From Streptomyces sp. SID13031 (lineage in GTDB: Bacteria > Actinomycetota > Actinomycetes > Propionibacteriales > Kribbellaceae), in the NCBI RefSeq assembly GCF_010548305.1, contig NZ_JAAGLV010000018.1, positions 121,341 to 185,340 of the forward strand: a stretch of DNA of 64,000 nt, in the 5' to 3' direction. Positions 44,526-52,530 of this stretch are shown here, one piece after another; positions within the stretch are counted from its first letter, which is position 1, and every line of letters begins with the position of its first letter. The position numbers and the translations under genes are program-made. The notes under the pieces were generated by a model, which worked only from the letters and a program-made list of their open reading frames with translations, was not told the DNA's origin and made no database searches.

Positions 44526-45049
44526 ACCTGGAGGTTCAGGTCGTAGTACTTGTCGGTCTCCCCGACCCACTCCATCCCCAGCCGGACCGAGGTAGCGATG
44601 GCGCGCTTGTTGTTCGGCCGGGCGACCGCGAACAGCTCGTCGGTCGAGCCCTCGGCGAACGCCCACGTCATCAGCGCACGGCTCGCCTCGCTCGCGAACC
44701 CGTTGCCCCAGGCGGTCGGCCGCAACTGCCAGCCGATCTCCAGGTCCTCCTCGTACGGCGGCAGCAGGCGGATCAGCAACCCGCCGACCACCTCGCCGTC
44801 GTCCTTGCGGGTCACGGCCCATCGCCTGGCCGGTACGACGAAGTTCGGCTGGGCCTCGATCCAGGCCTGCAGGATGACCCGCATGGTCGCGGCATCGGTG
44901 ACCTTGTCGATCGCCGGCGACAACCACTGAGCCACATCGGCCGAGCCGTAGATCTCCAGCGCGGCGTCGGCATCGTCTTCTTCCCAGTCCCGGATCAGCA
45001 ACCGGTCGGTCTGCAAGGTGAGCGTCACCTCGCCAGCGTAGGCGGTCAC
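44492..45049 (-). CDS. GNAT acetyltransferase (RimJ/RimL type)
   Basis: 185 residues. Family blocks TDRLLIRDWEEDDADAALEI at the N-terminus, LEIGWQLRPTAWGNGFASEA (acetyl-CoA site) near 110-135, and AVARPNNKRAIATSVRLGME. RimJ/RimL-like GNATs acetylate protein N-termini or small molecules. Convergent with the second GT87 gene. Confidence 0.85.
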   Translation of the reverse strand: MTAYAGEVTLTLQTDRLLIRDWEEDDADAALEIYGSADVAQWLSPAIDKVTDAATMRVILQAWIEAQPNFVVPARRWAVTRKDDGEVVGGLLIRLLPPYEEDLEIGWQLRPTAWGNGFASEASRALMTWAFAEGSTDELFAVARPNNKRAIATSVRLGMEWVGETDKYYDLNLQVYRIRASEFKA

Positions 45050-45070
45050 CTAGAACGCCGACAGCAGGAA

Positions 45071-45098
45071 GCCCCCGGACCGGGGTAGGTCCGGGGGC
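45071..45098. terminator. GC stem-loop 1 of the hspR-GNAT intergenic array
   Basis: GCCCCCGGACC / GGTCCGGGGGC, a perfect 11-bp stem with a 6-nt loop, just upstream of the GNAT gene start. Confidence 0.6.
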
Positions 45099-45101
45099 TT
45101 C

Positions 45102-45137
45102 GGCCGGAGCCGTCTGGGGGTGAGACAGGCTCCGGCC
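45102..45137. repeat. GC stem-loop 2 of the hspR-GNAT intergenic array
   Basis: GGCCGGAGCC / GGCTCCGGCC, a perfect 10-bp stem with a 16-nt loop. A further GGCCGGAGCC-like copy follows at once at 45140. Confidence 0.55.
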
Positions 45138-45177
45138 AGGGCCGGAGCCACCTGGGGGGATGCGGTGACTCCGGGCA

Positions 45178-45206
45178 CCGGTGACTTCAGGGGGTGAAGC
45201 CACCGG
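45178..45206. repeat. Stem-loop 3 of the hspR-GNAT intergenic array
   Basis: CCGGTGACTTCA / TGAAGCCACCGG with one mismatch and a 5-nt loop. Confidence 0.55.
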
Positions 45207-45211
45207 CCGAA

Positions 45212-45242
45212 CCGGAAGCCCCGCGGGGGTGGGGGCTTCCGG
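45212..45242 (-). terminator. Stem-loop 4, likely terminator of the dnaK-grpE-dnaJ-hspR operon
   Basis: CCGGAAGCCCC / GGGGCTTCCGG, a perfect 11-bp stem with a 9-nt loop, 35 nt after the hspR stop on the minus strand. No U-tract, as usual for GC-rich actinomycete terminators. Confidence 0.65.
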
Positions 45243-45276
45243 AAGTACTAGCGACACACCACTAGTGCCCAAGGCA

Positions 45277-45735
45277 CTAACGCGGGCCCAGCTCCAGCGG
45301 CTGGGTACGGATCCAGCGGGTGGTGGTCTGCTGGCGACCCATCGCGGTCACGTCGCCGGCGGGGCCCGCCGAGAAGACCCGGCTGCGCTGGGTCTGCTGG
45401 CGGGAAACGCCGACGCCACGCTGGACCTCGGCGAGGAGCTGGCTCGCCCGGTGGCGCAGGTCCTCGACCTCCGACTGGAGGTCGAGGATGTGCCGGATCC
45501 CCGCCAGGTTCACCCCCTCATCCTGCGAGAGGTGCTGCACATAGCGCAGCCTGGCCACGTCGTACGCCGAGTAGCGCCGCCCGCGTCCGCTCGCCCGGCT
45601 CGGCGTCACGAGCCCGAGCCGGTCGTACTGCCGCAACGTCTGCGGGTGCATGCCGGCCAGCTGGGCCGCCACCGAGATGACGTAGATCGGGGTGCGGTCG
45701 TCCCAGGTCGGCACCTGGCTGAACGGGATACCCAT
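45277..45735 (-). CDS. hspR: Heat-shock repressor HspR (MerR family)
   Basis: 152 residues. MerR-type HTH near 15-85: YVISVAAQLAGMHPQTLRQY, GLVTPSRASGRGRRYSAYDV, then LSQDEGVNLAGIRHILDLQ, the hallmark of HspR. Represses dnaK and clpB operons through HAIR operators, with DnaK as co-repressor in Streptomyces. Last gene of dnaK-grpE-dnaJ-hspR; its ATG overlaps the dnaJ stop by one base, so it is autoregulated with the operon. HAIR sites occur at 49531, 49605 and 37329. Confidence 0.96.
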   Translation of the reverse strand: MGIPFSQVPTWDDRTPIYVISVAAQLAGMHPQTLRQYDRLGLVTPSRASGRGRRYSAYDVARLRYVQHLSQDEGVNLAGIRHILDLQSEVEDLRHRASQLLAEVQRGVGVSRQQTQRSRVFSAGPAGDVTAMGRQQTTTRWIRTQPLELGPR

Positions 45736-46922
45736 CAGGAACTCCCGAACAACCCGGCGCGCAGATCAGTCTGTGCCGACGCCGTGCTGTACTCCTGCAG
45801 CTTCTCGCGCTGCTCGTCGGTCAGCTCGTGCGGCACCTGGACCTCGATGGTGAGCAACAGGTCGCCCTTCGACCCGTCCCGCCTGGTCGAACCCTTGCCG
45901 CGAACGCGCAACTTGCTGCCGTTCGCGGTACCGGCCGGGATCCGGACCGTGACGGGCAGGCCGTCGAGCGTCGGGACCTTGATCTCGGCGCCCAGCGCGG
46001 CCTCGGTGAAGCTCACCGGCACCGGCAGGGTCAGGTGCTCACCCTGCCGGCCGAAGATCCGGTGTGCCTTGACGTGCACGCTGACGTAGAGGTCGCCCGA
46101 GGGGCCACCTCGCTCGCCGGCGGCACCCTTGCCCTTGAGCCGGATCCGCTGCCCGTCCTGCACGCCCGCGGGGATGCGGACCTGCATGGTCTTGCTCGAC
46201 TGGCCGCGGCCGGAGCCGTGGCAGGTCTCGCAGGGCTGGTCGACGACCAGGCCACGACCCTTGCACTCGGTGCACGGCTCGGTCATCGCGAAGACGCCAC
46301 CCTGGACCGAGGTCTGCATCCCCGTGCCTTCGCACTTCAGGCAGACCTTCGGCACGGTCCCGTACTTCGCGCCCGTCCCGCGGCACGTCTTGCAGGGCTC
46401 GTCGCTGGTCATCCGGAGTGCGACGGTGACACCGTTGACGGCCTCGGCGAACTCGATCGTCGCCTCGGTCTCGATATCGGCGCCACGCCGCGGACGGGCC
46501 GTCGAGGTGGTGGTCGTCGAGCGGCCACCACCACCGAACATGCCGCCCAGGATGTCGCCGAGACCACCACCGCCACTGCCACCGCCGGTGGTCTGGCCGG
46601 ACCGGTTGAACAGGTCGCCGACGTCGAAGCCGAACCCCTGTCCACCCTGCGCCCCGCCGCTGCCCGGCATCCGGAAGCCACCACTGCCGAACAGCCGGCG
46701 TGCCTCGTCGTACTCCTTGCGCTTCTTGGCGTCCCCGACGACGTCGTACGCCTCGGAGACCTCCTTGAACTTGGCCTCGGCCGACGGGTCCCCGGCGTTG
46801 GAGTCCGGGTGGAACTTACGCGCCAGCTTGCGGTACGACTTCTTGATCTCGTCCTGCTCAGCCGTCTTGGAGACGCCGAGAACCTTGTAGAAGTCCTTCT
46901 CCAGCCAGTCTTTCGTACTCAT
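45735..46922 (-). CDS. dnaJ: Chaperone DnaJ (DnaJ1 type)
   Basis: 395 residues. J-domain at 9-75 with HPD in KFHPDSN; Gly-rich region at about 78-130; four zinc motifs CKTCRGTG, CLKCEGTG, CTECKGRG and CETCHGSG; C-terminal substrate domain ending in a short acidic/polar tail. N-terminal MSTKDWLEKDFYKVLGV is typical of the actinobacterial operon copy. Stimulates DnaK ATPase and delivers substrates. Confidence 0.96.
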   Translation of the reverse strand: MSTKDWLEKDFYKVLGVSKTAEQDEIKKSYRKLARKFHPDSNAGDPSAEAKFKEVSEAYDVVGDAKKRKEYDEARRLFGSGGFRMPGSGGAQGGQGFGFDVGDLFNRSGQTTGGGSGGGGLGDILGGMFGGGGRSTTTTSTARPRRGADIETEATIEFAEAVNGVTVALRMTSDEPCKTCRGTGAKYGTVPKVCLKCEGTGMQTSVQGGVFAMTEPCTECKGRGLVVDQPCETCHGSGRGQSSKTMQVRIPAGVQDGQRIRLKGKGAAGERGGPSGDLYVSVHVKAHRIFGRQGEHLTLPVPVSFTEAALGAEIKVPTLDGLPVTVRIPAGTANGSKLRVRGKGSTRRDGSKGDLLLTIEVQVPHELTDEQREKLQEYSTASAQTDLRAGLFGSS

Positions 46923-46951
46923 CGACGCCTCACCTCCTCGGGGAGAATGCC

Positions 46952-47641
46952 TTACTCCGTGGACTTCTCGGCCTCGCCGGACCCGGCCTGGTCGGCCGGG
47001 AGCTGCTCGGTCGGTTCCGAGACGGCGACCCGCGCTGCGCGCAGGATCCGCTCGCCGAGGCGGTAGCCCGGCTGCATCACCAGCGTCGCGGTCGGACCGT
47101 CGACCTCGTCGGAATAGTTGTGCAGCAGCGCCTCGTGGATCCGCGGGTCGAAGGTGTCCCCGACCTCGCCGTACTTCGTGAGGCCGAGCTTCTCGGTGAC
47201 CCGCTCGACAGACTCGGCGACTGCCTTGAAGGCACCCTCGAGCTCACCCGCCTCGCGGGCCCGGCCGATGTCGTCGAGCGTCTGCAGCAGCTCGGTCAGC
47301 ACCGACCCGATGACGTGCTCGCGGTTCGCCTCCCGGTCCCGGTCGACGCGGCGCTTGTAGTTCACGTACTCCGCCTGCAGTCGCTGCAGGTCGCTCGTAC
47401 GCTCGGCGAGCGCCTCGGTCAGCAGGGCTTCCTGGGCCGACGGGCCGCCGATCAGGTCGGACGGCTCGCGCGGCGGCTGGGCGCCCGGCGTACCGGGCAT
47501 GCCTGCTGCCGCGCCACCCGCGGGGGCCGCCGATTGCTCGGCGGACTCCCGCAGGTTGCCGGTCTCCGGGTCGATCCGGCGCTTGTCCCGGACGACTGGC
47601 TCGCCGTCGCCGAACTCGCTACCTGGGTCCCGATCGGTCAC
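46952..47641 (-). CDS. grpE: Nucleotide exchange factor GrpE
   Basis: 229 residues: a long charged, Ala/Pro-rich N-terminal extension (1-75), a coiled-coil region (SDLQRLQAEYVNYKRRVDRD), and the beta-wing domain with TFDPRIHEALLH and MQPGYRLGERILRAARVAVS. Exchanges ADP for ATP on DnaK. Its ATG overlaps the dnaK stop by 4 nt. Confidence 0.96.
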   Translation of the reverse strand: MTDRDPGSEFGDGEPVVRDKRRIDPETGNLRESAEQSAAPAGGAAAGMPGTPGAQPPREPSDLIGGPSAQEALLTEALAERTSDLQRLQAEYVNYKRRVDRDREANREHVIGSVLTELLQTLDDIGRAREAGELEGAFKAVAESVERVTEKLGLTKYGEVGDTFDPRIHEALLHNYSDEVDGPTATLVMQPGYRLGERILRAARVAVSEPTEQLPADQAGSGEAEKSTE

Positions 47642-49512
47642 TTGTCGTCCTCAGGCTTCTTGTCCTGCGGGCGCTCCTCGTCGACGATCTCCGCGTCGAC
47701 GACACCGTCATCGTCGTTGCTGTTCGCGTTGCTGTCGCCGGACGACGAGGCGTTCTCGTCGGAGCCGCCGGCCGCCTGGGCGTTCGCGTACATCGCGGCA
47801 CCCATCTTCTGGCTGGACTGGGACAGCTTCTCCGACGCGGCCTTGATCGCCTCGTCGTCGGTGCCCTCGAGCGCCTTCTTCAGCTCCGCGACGCCGTCCT
47901 TGACCTCGGTCTTGACGTCGTCGGGGATCTTGTCCTCGTTCTCCTGCAGGAACTTCTCGGTCTGGTAGACCAAGCCCTCCGACTGGTTGCGGGACTCCAC
48001 GGCCTCGCGGCGCAGCCGGTCCTCCTCGGCGTACTGCTCGGCGTCGCGGACCATCTGGTCGATATCGGTCTTCGGCAGCGCGGAGCCACCGGTGACCGTC
48101 ATCCGCTGCTCCTTGCCGGTGGCCAGGTCCTTGGCGTTGACGTGCACGATGCCGTTCGCGTCGATGTCGAAGGTGACCTCGATCTGCGGCACGTTGCGCG
48201 GCGCCGGCGGCAGGCCGGTCAGCTCGAAGTTACCGAGCGACTTGTTGTCGCGGGCCATCTCGCGCTCGCCCTGGTAGACCTGGATCATCACCGACGGCTG
48301 GTTGTCCTCGGCGGTGGTGAAGATCTCCGAACCCTTGGTCGGGATCGTCGTGTTCCGCTCGATGATCTTGGTGAAGACGCCGCCCTTGGTCTCGATGCCC
48401 AGGCTCAGCGGGGTCACGTCGAGCAGCAGGACGTCCTTGACCTCACCCTTCAGGACACCGGCCTGCAGGCTGGCGCCGACGGCGACGACCTCGTCCGGGT
48501 TGACGCCCTTGTTCGGGTCCTTGCCACCGGTCAGTTCCTTGACCAGCTCGGCCACCGCGGGCATCCGGGTGGAGCCACCGACGAGGATGACGTGGTCGAC
48601 CTTCGACACGTCCACGCCGGCGTCCTTGATGACGGCCTTGAACGGCGCGCGGGCGCGCTCGAGCAGGTCGTTGGTGAGCTTCTGGAACTCGGCCCGGGAG
48701 AGCTTCTCCTCCAGGTGCAGCGGACCGGAGTCGGTCAGACTCAGGTACGGCAGGTGGATGCTCGTCTCGGCGGCGCTGGAGAGCTCGATCTTGGCCTTCT
48801 CCGCGGCCTCCTGCAGCCGCTGCATGGCCATCTTGTCGCCGGCCAGGTCGGTGCCGTTCTTGTTCTTGAACTGCTTCACCAGCCACTCGACGATCCGCAT
48901 GTCCCAGTCGTCACCACCCAGGTGGTTGTCACCGCTGGTGGCCTTCACCTCGAAGACGCCGTCGCCGATCTCCAGCAGCGACACGTCGAAGGTGCCGCCA
49001 CCGAGGTCGAAGACCAGGATGGTCTGCTCGGTGCCCTTGTCCAGCCCGTACGCCAGCGCCGCCGCGGTGGGCTCGTTGACGATCCGGTGCACGTTCAGGC
49101 CGGCGATCTCGCCGGCCTCCTTGGTCGCCTGGCGCTGCGCGTCGGAGAAGTAGGCCGGCACGGTGATGACCGCGTCCGTGACCTGCTCCCCGAGGTACGC
49201 CTCGGCGTCCCGCTTCAGCTTCTGCAGCACGAAGGCGCTGATCTGCTGCGGGGTGAACTTCTTGCCGTCGATCGAGACGTTCCAGTCCTCGCCCATGTGG
49301 CGCTTGACCGAACGGATCGTGCGGTCGACGTTCGTGGTGGCCTGGCGCTTGGCCACCTCGCCGACCAGGACCTCGCCGTTCTTGGCGAAGGCCACGACCG
49401 AGGGCGTCGTACGCGCTCCCTCGGCGTTGGGGATGACGGTGGGCTCGCCACCTTCCAGTACGGCGATGACGGAGTTCGTCGTACCGAGATCGATACCGAC
49501 CGCGCGGGCCAT
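47638..49512 (-). CDS. dnaK: Chaperone DnaK (Hsp70)
   Basis: 624 residues. Starts MARAVGIDLGTTNS at ATG 49512, preceded by GGAGG; the frame is open further upstream but that part covers the promoter and HAIR box. Phosphate-binding loops IDLGTTNS and VFDLGGGTFDVSLL, the adenosine motif ILVGGSTRMPAV, and the substrate domain after the linker KDVLLLDVTPLSLGIE. The C-terminus is acidic. First gene of the heat-shock operon; two HAIR boxes upstream. Confidence 0.98.
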   Translation of the reverse strand: MARAVGIDLGTTNSVIAVLEGGEPTVIPNAEGARTTPSVVAFAKNGEVLVGEVAKRQATTNVDRTIRSVKRHMGEDWNVSIDGKKFTPQQISAFVLQKLKRDAEAYLGEQVTDAVITVPAYFSDAQRQATKEAGEIAGLNVHRIVNEPTAAALAYGLDKGTEQTILVFDLGGGTFDVSLLEIGDGVFEVKATSGDNHLGGDDWDMRIVEWLVKQFKNKNGTDLAGDKMAMQRLQEAAEKAKIELSSAAETSIHLPYLSLTDSGPLHLEEKLSRAEFQKLTNDLLERARAPFKAVIKDAGVDVSKVDHVILVGGSTRMPAVAELVKELTGGKDPNKGVNPDEVVAVGASLQAGVLKGEVKDVLLLDVTPLSLGIETKGGVFTKIIERNTTIPTKGSEIFTTAEDNQPSVMIQVYQGEREMARDNKSLGNFELTGLPPAPRNVPQIEVTFDIDANGIVHVNAKDLATGKEQRMTVTGGSALPKTDIDQMVRDAEQYAEEDRLRREAVESRNQSEGLVYQTEKFLQENEDKIPDDVKTEVKDGVAELKKALEGTDDEAIKAASEKLSQSSQKMGAAMYANAQAAGGSDENASSSGDSNANSNDDDGVVDAEIVDEERPQDKKPEDDK

Positions 49513-49530
49513 GTGTGTTACCTCCACGAA

Positions 49531-49551
49531 GTTGAGTGATACAGACTCAAG
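49531..49551. promoter_or_regulatory. HAIR operator 1 upstream of dnaK
   Basis: GTTGAGT-N7-ACTCAAG, one mismatch from the HspR consensus, 18 nt upstream of the dnaK start. Confidence 0.88.
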
Positions 49552-49604
49552 TCTGCCTCCCGGCTGGTCCGGATTCAAATCGGACCGGGGTCCAGATCCG
49601 CAGA

Positions 49605-49625
49605 CTTGAGTTCACCTGGCTCAAC
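49605..49625. promoter_or_regulatory. HAIR operator 2 upstream of dnaK
   Basis: CTTGAGT-N7-GCTCAAC, two mismatches in the right half. Lies 92 nt upstream of the dnaK start, probably near the -35 region of the heat-shock promoter. Confidence 0.8.
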
Positions 49626-49741
49626 ATTGCACCACCCCTGGGTCATTCCCAACCCCGGCCCCGGAATTTCAGGGTTCGGGCCCGGTGAAGCCCTGATCAG
49701 ACCCCTGCCGCGGAAGGGTCCCCGCGTGGGAAGGTGTGCTC

Positions 49742-50227
49742 GTGAAACTCCGCCCCATGACGTCAGCCGACGAACCGGCCGTGCTCGCCCTGAATGCCGC
49801 CGCCGTCGAGCAGACGGACCCGCTGGGCCCCGACCGGCTGGACTGGCTCCGGCTGATCGCCGCCCATGCCGCCGTGGTGGAGATCGAGGGCGAGATCGCC
49901 GCCTTCGTCCTCACCTTCGCGCCCGGCTCCGCCCATGACTCCCTCGACTTCCAGTGGTTCGTCTCCACCTACGCCGACCGCTTCCTGCACCTCGACCGCA
50001 TCGTCGTCGCCGAGGCGCACCGCCGCACAGGCGTCGCCACCTCGGTCTACCGCGCCGTCGAACGCGCCGCCAAGCCCTTCGACCGCCTGGTCGGCCGAGT
50101 CCAGTCCGACCCTCCGGACACCGCCTCCCTGGCCTTCCACGCCACCCGCGGCTTCGTAGAGGTAGGCAAACTCCGCCGCCCCAACGGCACCACCAGCGCC
50201 ATGCTCTCCAAGGAACTGGCCGACTAG
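49742..50227 (+). CDS. GNAT-family acetyltransferase
   Basis: 161 residues from GTG 49742, which has GGAAGG at 7-nt spacing. LRPMTSADEPAVLALNAAAV opens the fold; HLDRIVVAEAHRRTGVATSV is the acetyl-CoA loop (R-x-x-G-V/I-A); SDPPDTASLAFHATRGF follows. Same type as small 'GNAT family N-acetyltransferase' proteins of unknown substrate. Divergent from dnaK. Confidence 0.85.
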   Translation: MKLRPMTSADEPAVLALNAAAVEQTDPLGPDRLDWLRLIAAHAAVVEIEGEIAAFVLTFAPGSAHDSLDFQWFVSTYADRFLHLDRIVVAEAHRRTGVATSVYRAVERAAKPFDRLVGRVQSDPPDTASLAFHATRGFVEVGKLRRPNGTTSAMLSKELAD

Positions 50228-50273
50228 CCCCTCCGCACGCCAGAAGACCCCTGATTCGGTGTGGGTCATGCCG

Positions 50274-50379
50274 CCCGGACCGCCACCACACACCAACCTC
50301 ACCGCCATCCGCCCGGACAGGCTCACGGCGACGCCGGAACACGGCACCCACGGGCGTTGCTGTGTGGTGGCGGTCCGGG
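50274..50379. repeat. Dispersed hairpin family, copy 2
   Basis: Arms at 50274-50292 and 50361-50379 are perfectly complementary over 19 bp (arm contains GGACCGCCACCACACA), with a 68-nt loop. Lies between the GNAT gene stop and the DUF559 gene start, ending 50 nt before the latter. Confidence 0.85.
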
Positions 50380-50429
50380 GCTGTGGATAACCGGCTTCGC
50401 AGTTGCCCGGAACTCGCCAGAATGAAGCC

Positions 50430-51305
50430 ATGCCGGAAGTGGTCGAGGTGCTGTCAGGGCGAGGCGGGAGCGCGACCTTCGCCGAGTTGCGCGCCGTGGT
50501 CTCCGGCCGGAGCATCCGCAACGCACTGCTCGCCGGTCAGATCCGGCGAACGGCCAAGGGCGTGTATGCCGTTCCGAAAGCACCGGCAGCCCTCGCCGCC
50601 GCCAGAAGCTATGGAGGAATCGTCTCCTACCTGAGCGCCGCGCAGCACTGGGGCATCAAGGTGCTCAAGGAACCAGTGCGGCCCCACATCACCCTGCCGC
50701 CCGGCCGGGCGCGGCGCGTCACGCAGGAGAAGTGCGTTCTGCACTGGGCCGATGCGCCGGCCATGGACGACGTCACCGTCCCCGTCCGGACCGTGCTGGA
50801 CTGCATCAGAGCACTTCCGCTGGCAGAGGCGCTCGCCGTCGCTGACTCCGCCCTGCACCTGGAGATCGTGGACCAGGACGAACTCTCCGAGGCAGCCGCA
50901 CGGCTTCGCGGGCCGCATCGCCGAAGGATCCAGCGGGTCGTCGCCCTCGCTGATGGACGGGCCGAGTCAGTGCTGGAGTCAGCCCTACGGGCGATCCTGA
51001 TCGAGGCTGGTATCGGCGGCTTCGAGCCACAGGTCGTCGTCCGGGACGGGTCCTTCTCCGCCCGCCTGGACCTCGGACACCGAGCCGCGATGATTGGCCT
51101 GGAGGCCGACGGATTCGAGCACCACAACTCGCGCTCGCAACTGGTCAAGGACTGCCACCGCGGGGTGAACCTCGCGATCCGCGGCTGGACGATCCTCCGC
51201 TTCAGCTGGGAAGACGTCATGTACGACCGGGACTGGGTCATCGCCTCCATCACGGCGATGACCGGCGCCCCACCACACACCAACTCCCAGCTGCGGGCTG
51301 CCTGA
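50430..51305 (+). CDS. AbiEi-like winged-helix + DUF559 (VSR-fold endonuclease) protein
   Basis: 291 residues from ATG 50430. N-terminal winged helix of the type IV toxin-antitoxin AbiEi-antitoxin sort (FAELRAVVSGRSIRNALL, GQIRRTAKGVYAVPKAP) and middle region SYLSAAQHWGIKVL. The C-terminal DUF559 domain has VSR/PD-(D/E)xK features: ESVLESALRAIL near 180-190, D214 in RLDLGH, ExD at 225-227 (LEADGFEHH), and TILRFSWEDV near 254-263. No toxin gene is adjacent. The gene is bracketed by hairpin copies 2 and 3; the left arm of copy 3 is inside its last codons (about 278-285). Nuclease or mobilisation role is inferred from fold only. Confidence 0.82.
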   Translation: MPEVVEVLSGRGGSATFAELRAVVSGRSIRNALLAGQIRRTAKGVYAVPKAPAALAAARSYGGIVSYLSAAQHWGIKVLKEPVRPHITLPPGRARRVTQEKCVLHWADAPAMDDVTVPVRTVLDCIRALPLAEALAVADSALHLEIVDQDELSEAAARLRGPHRRRIQRVVALADGRAESVLESALRAILIEAGIGGFEPQVVVRDGSFSARLDLGHRAAMIGLEADGFEHHNSRSQLVKDCHRGVNLAIRGWTILRFSWEDVMYDRDWVIASITAMTGAPPHTNSQLRAA

Positions 51306-51364
51306 CGCAGGAGCTGAGCGGGGGAGCTCCCGGGAGTGGGGCTTGGTGTGTGGTGGGGCGCCGG
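51262..51364. repeat. Dispersed hairpin family, copy 3
   Basis: Arms at 51262-51283 and 51343-51364 are perfectly complementary over 22 bp (arm contains GCCCCACCACACACCAA), with a 59-nt loop that itself holds GGGAGCTCCC. Spans the end of the DUF559 gene and the gap to the convergent hutI gene, so it could also terminate both. Confidence 0.87.
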
Positions 51365-51366
51365 GG

Positions 51367-52530
51367 CTAGACCGGACGGCCGGCCACGAAGGTTTGGCGG
51401 ACCAGGGGGACGCCGGGGCGGTAGGCGAGGTGGAGGTAGGAGGGGGCGTCCAGGACGGCCAGGTCGGCTCGGGCGCCTACCGTGAGGCGGCCGATGTCGG
51501 TGCGGCGGAGGGCTGCGGCTCCGCCGGCGGTGGCTGACCAGAGAGCTTCGGCGGGGGTCATGTGCATCTCGCGGACGGCCAGGGCGATGCAGAACGGCAT
51601 CGATGAGGAGTAGCCGGAGCCGGGGTTGCAGTCGGTGGCCAGGGCCACGGTCACGCCGGCGGCGAGGAGGCGGCGGGCGTCGGGGTACGGCGAGCGGGTG
51701 GAGAACTCGATCGCCGGGAGCAGGCCCGCGACAACTCCGGCCGAGGCCAAGGCGTCGACGTCTGCGTCCGTGAGGAAGGTGCAGTGGTCGGCGGCCGCGG
51801 CGCCGACCTCGCAAGCGACCTGTACGCCGGGCCCCTCGCCGAGCTGGTTCGCGTGGACGCGGGCCGACAACCCAGCAGCCTGACCCGCTCGCAGGATGGC
51901 GCGAGCCTGGTCGGCGTCGAAGGCACCCCGCTCGACGAAGACGTCCACCCACTTCGCGTGCTTGGCCGCCGCCGTCAGCATCGGTCCGGTCACCAGGTCG
52001 ACATAACCACCCGGATCGTCGGCGAACTCCGGCGCCACCACATGCGCACCCAGGTACGTCGTCTCGTCGGTGAAGCCGGAAGCGATCGCCAGCGACCGGG
52101 CCTCGTCGCCGACGGTCAGCCCGTAGCCCGACTTGATCTCCACCGTCGTGGTCCCCTGGCGACGCATCTCGGCCACCAGGCGAGCCACGTTCGCGGTCAA
52201 CTGCTCGTCGGCGGCGGCCCGCGTCGCGGCGACCGTCGTACGGATGCCACCGGCGCTGTACGGCTGCCCGCTCATCCGCGCCGCGAACTCCTCGGCGCGA
52301 TCCCCGGCGAAGACCAGGTGCGAGTGCGAGTCGACGAAGCCGGGGATGACCGCGCGGTCACCACAGTCGGCCGAGCTGTCCGCGGCGGGCGCAGCGCGAC
52401 GCGAGCCCACCCAGGCGATCTTGCCGCCCTCGATCACCAGCGCCGCGTCGTGCACCTCACCGAGCGGCCCGCCGTGCGCCGGATCGTTGGTCACCAGCGA
52501 ACCGATCCCGGTCAGCAGGAGTGAGCTCAT
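51367..52530 (-). CDS. hutI: Imidazolonepropionase
   Basis: 387 residues from ATG 52530 (4-nt overlap with hutF). Amidohydrolase fold with metal-binding HSHLVFAGDRAEEF, then ARMSGQPYSAGGIRTTVAAT, EIKSGYGLTV, VHANQLGEGPGVQ and ATDCNPGSGYSSSMPF, all characteristic of HutI. Converts imidazolone-5-propionate to N-formimidoyl-L-glutamate, step 3 of histidine degradation. Last gene of the hut block; its end abuts hairpin copy 3. Confidence 0.95.
   Translation of the reverse strand: MSSLLLTGIGSLVTNDPAHGGPLGEVHDAALVIEGGKIAWVGSRRAAPAADSSADCGDRAVIPGFVDSHSHLVFAGDRAEEFAARMSGQPYSAGGIRTTVAATRAAADEQLTANVARLVAEMRRQGTTTVEIKSGYGLTVGDEARSLAIASGFTDETTYLGAHVVAPEFADDPGGYVDLVTGPMLTAAAKHAKWVDVFVERGAFDADQARAILRAGQAAGLSARVHANQLGEGPGVQVACEVGAAAADHCTFLTDADVDALASAGVVAGLLPAIEFSTRSPYPDARRLLAAGVTVALATDCNPGSGYSSSMPFCIALAVREMHMTPAEALWSATAGGAAALRRTDIGRLTVGARADLAVLDAPSYLHLAYRPGVPLVRQTFVAGRPV

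Noticed and set aside
47638..49578. DnaK start 22 codons further upstream
   Set aside because: Would translate through HAIR operator 1; MARAVGIDLGTTNS is the normal N-terminus and has its own GGAGG.
50430..51305. Type IV toxin-antitoxin antitoxin with partner toxin
   Set aside because: No AbiEii-like nucleotidyltransferase gene is adjacent; the AbiEi-like winged helix is fused to a DUF559 domain instead.
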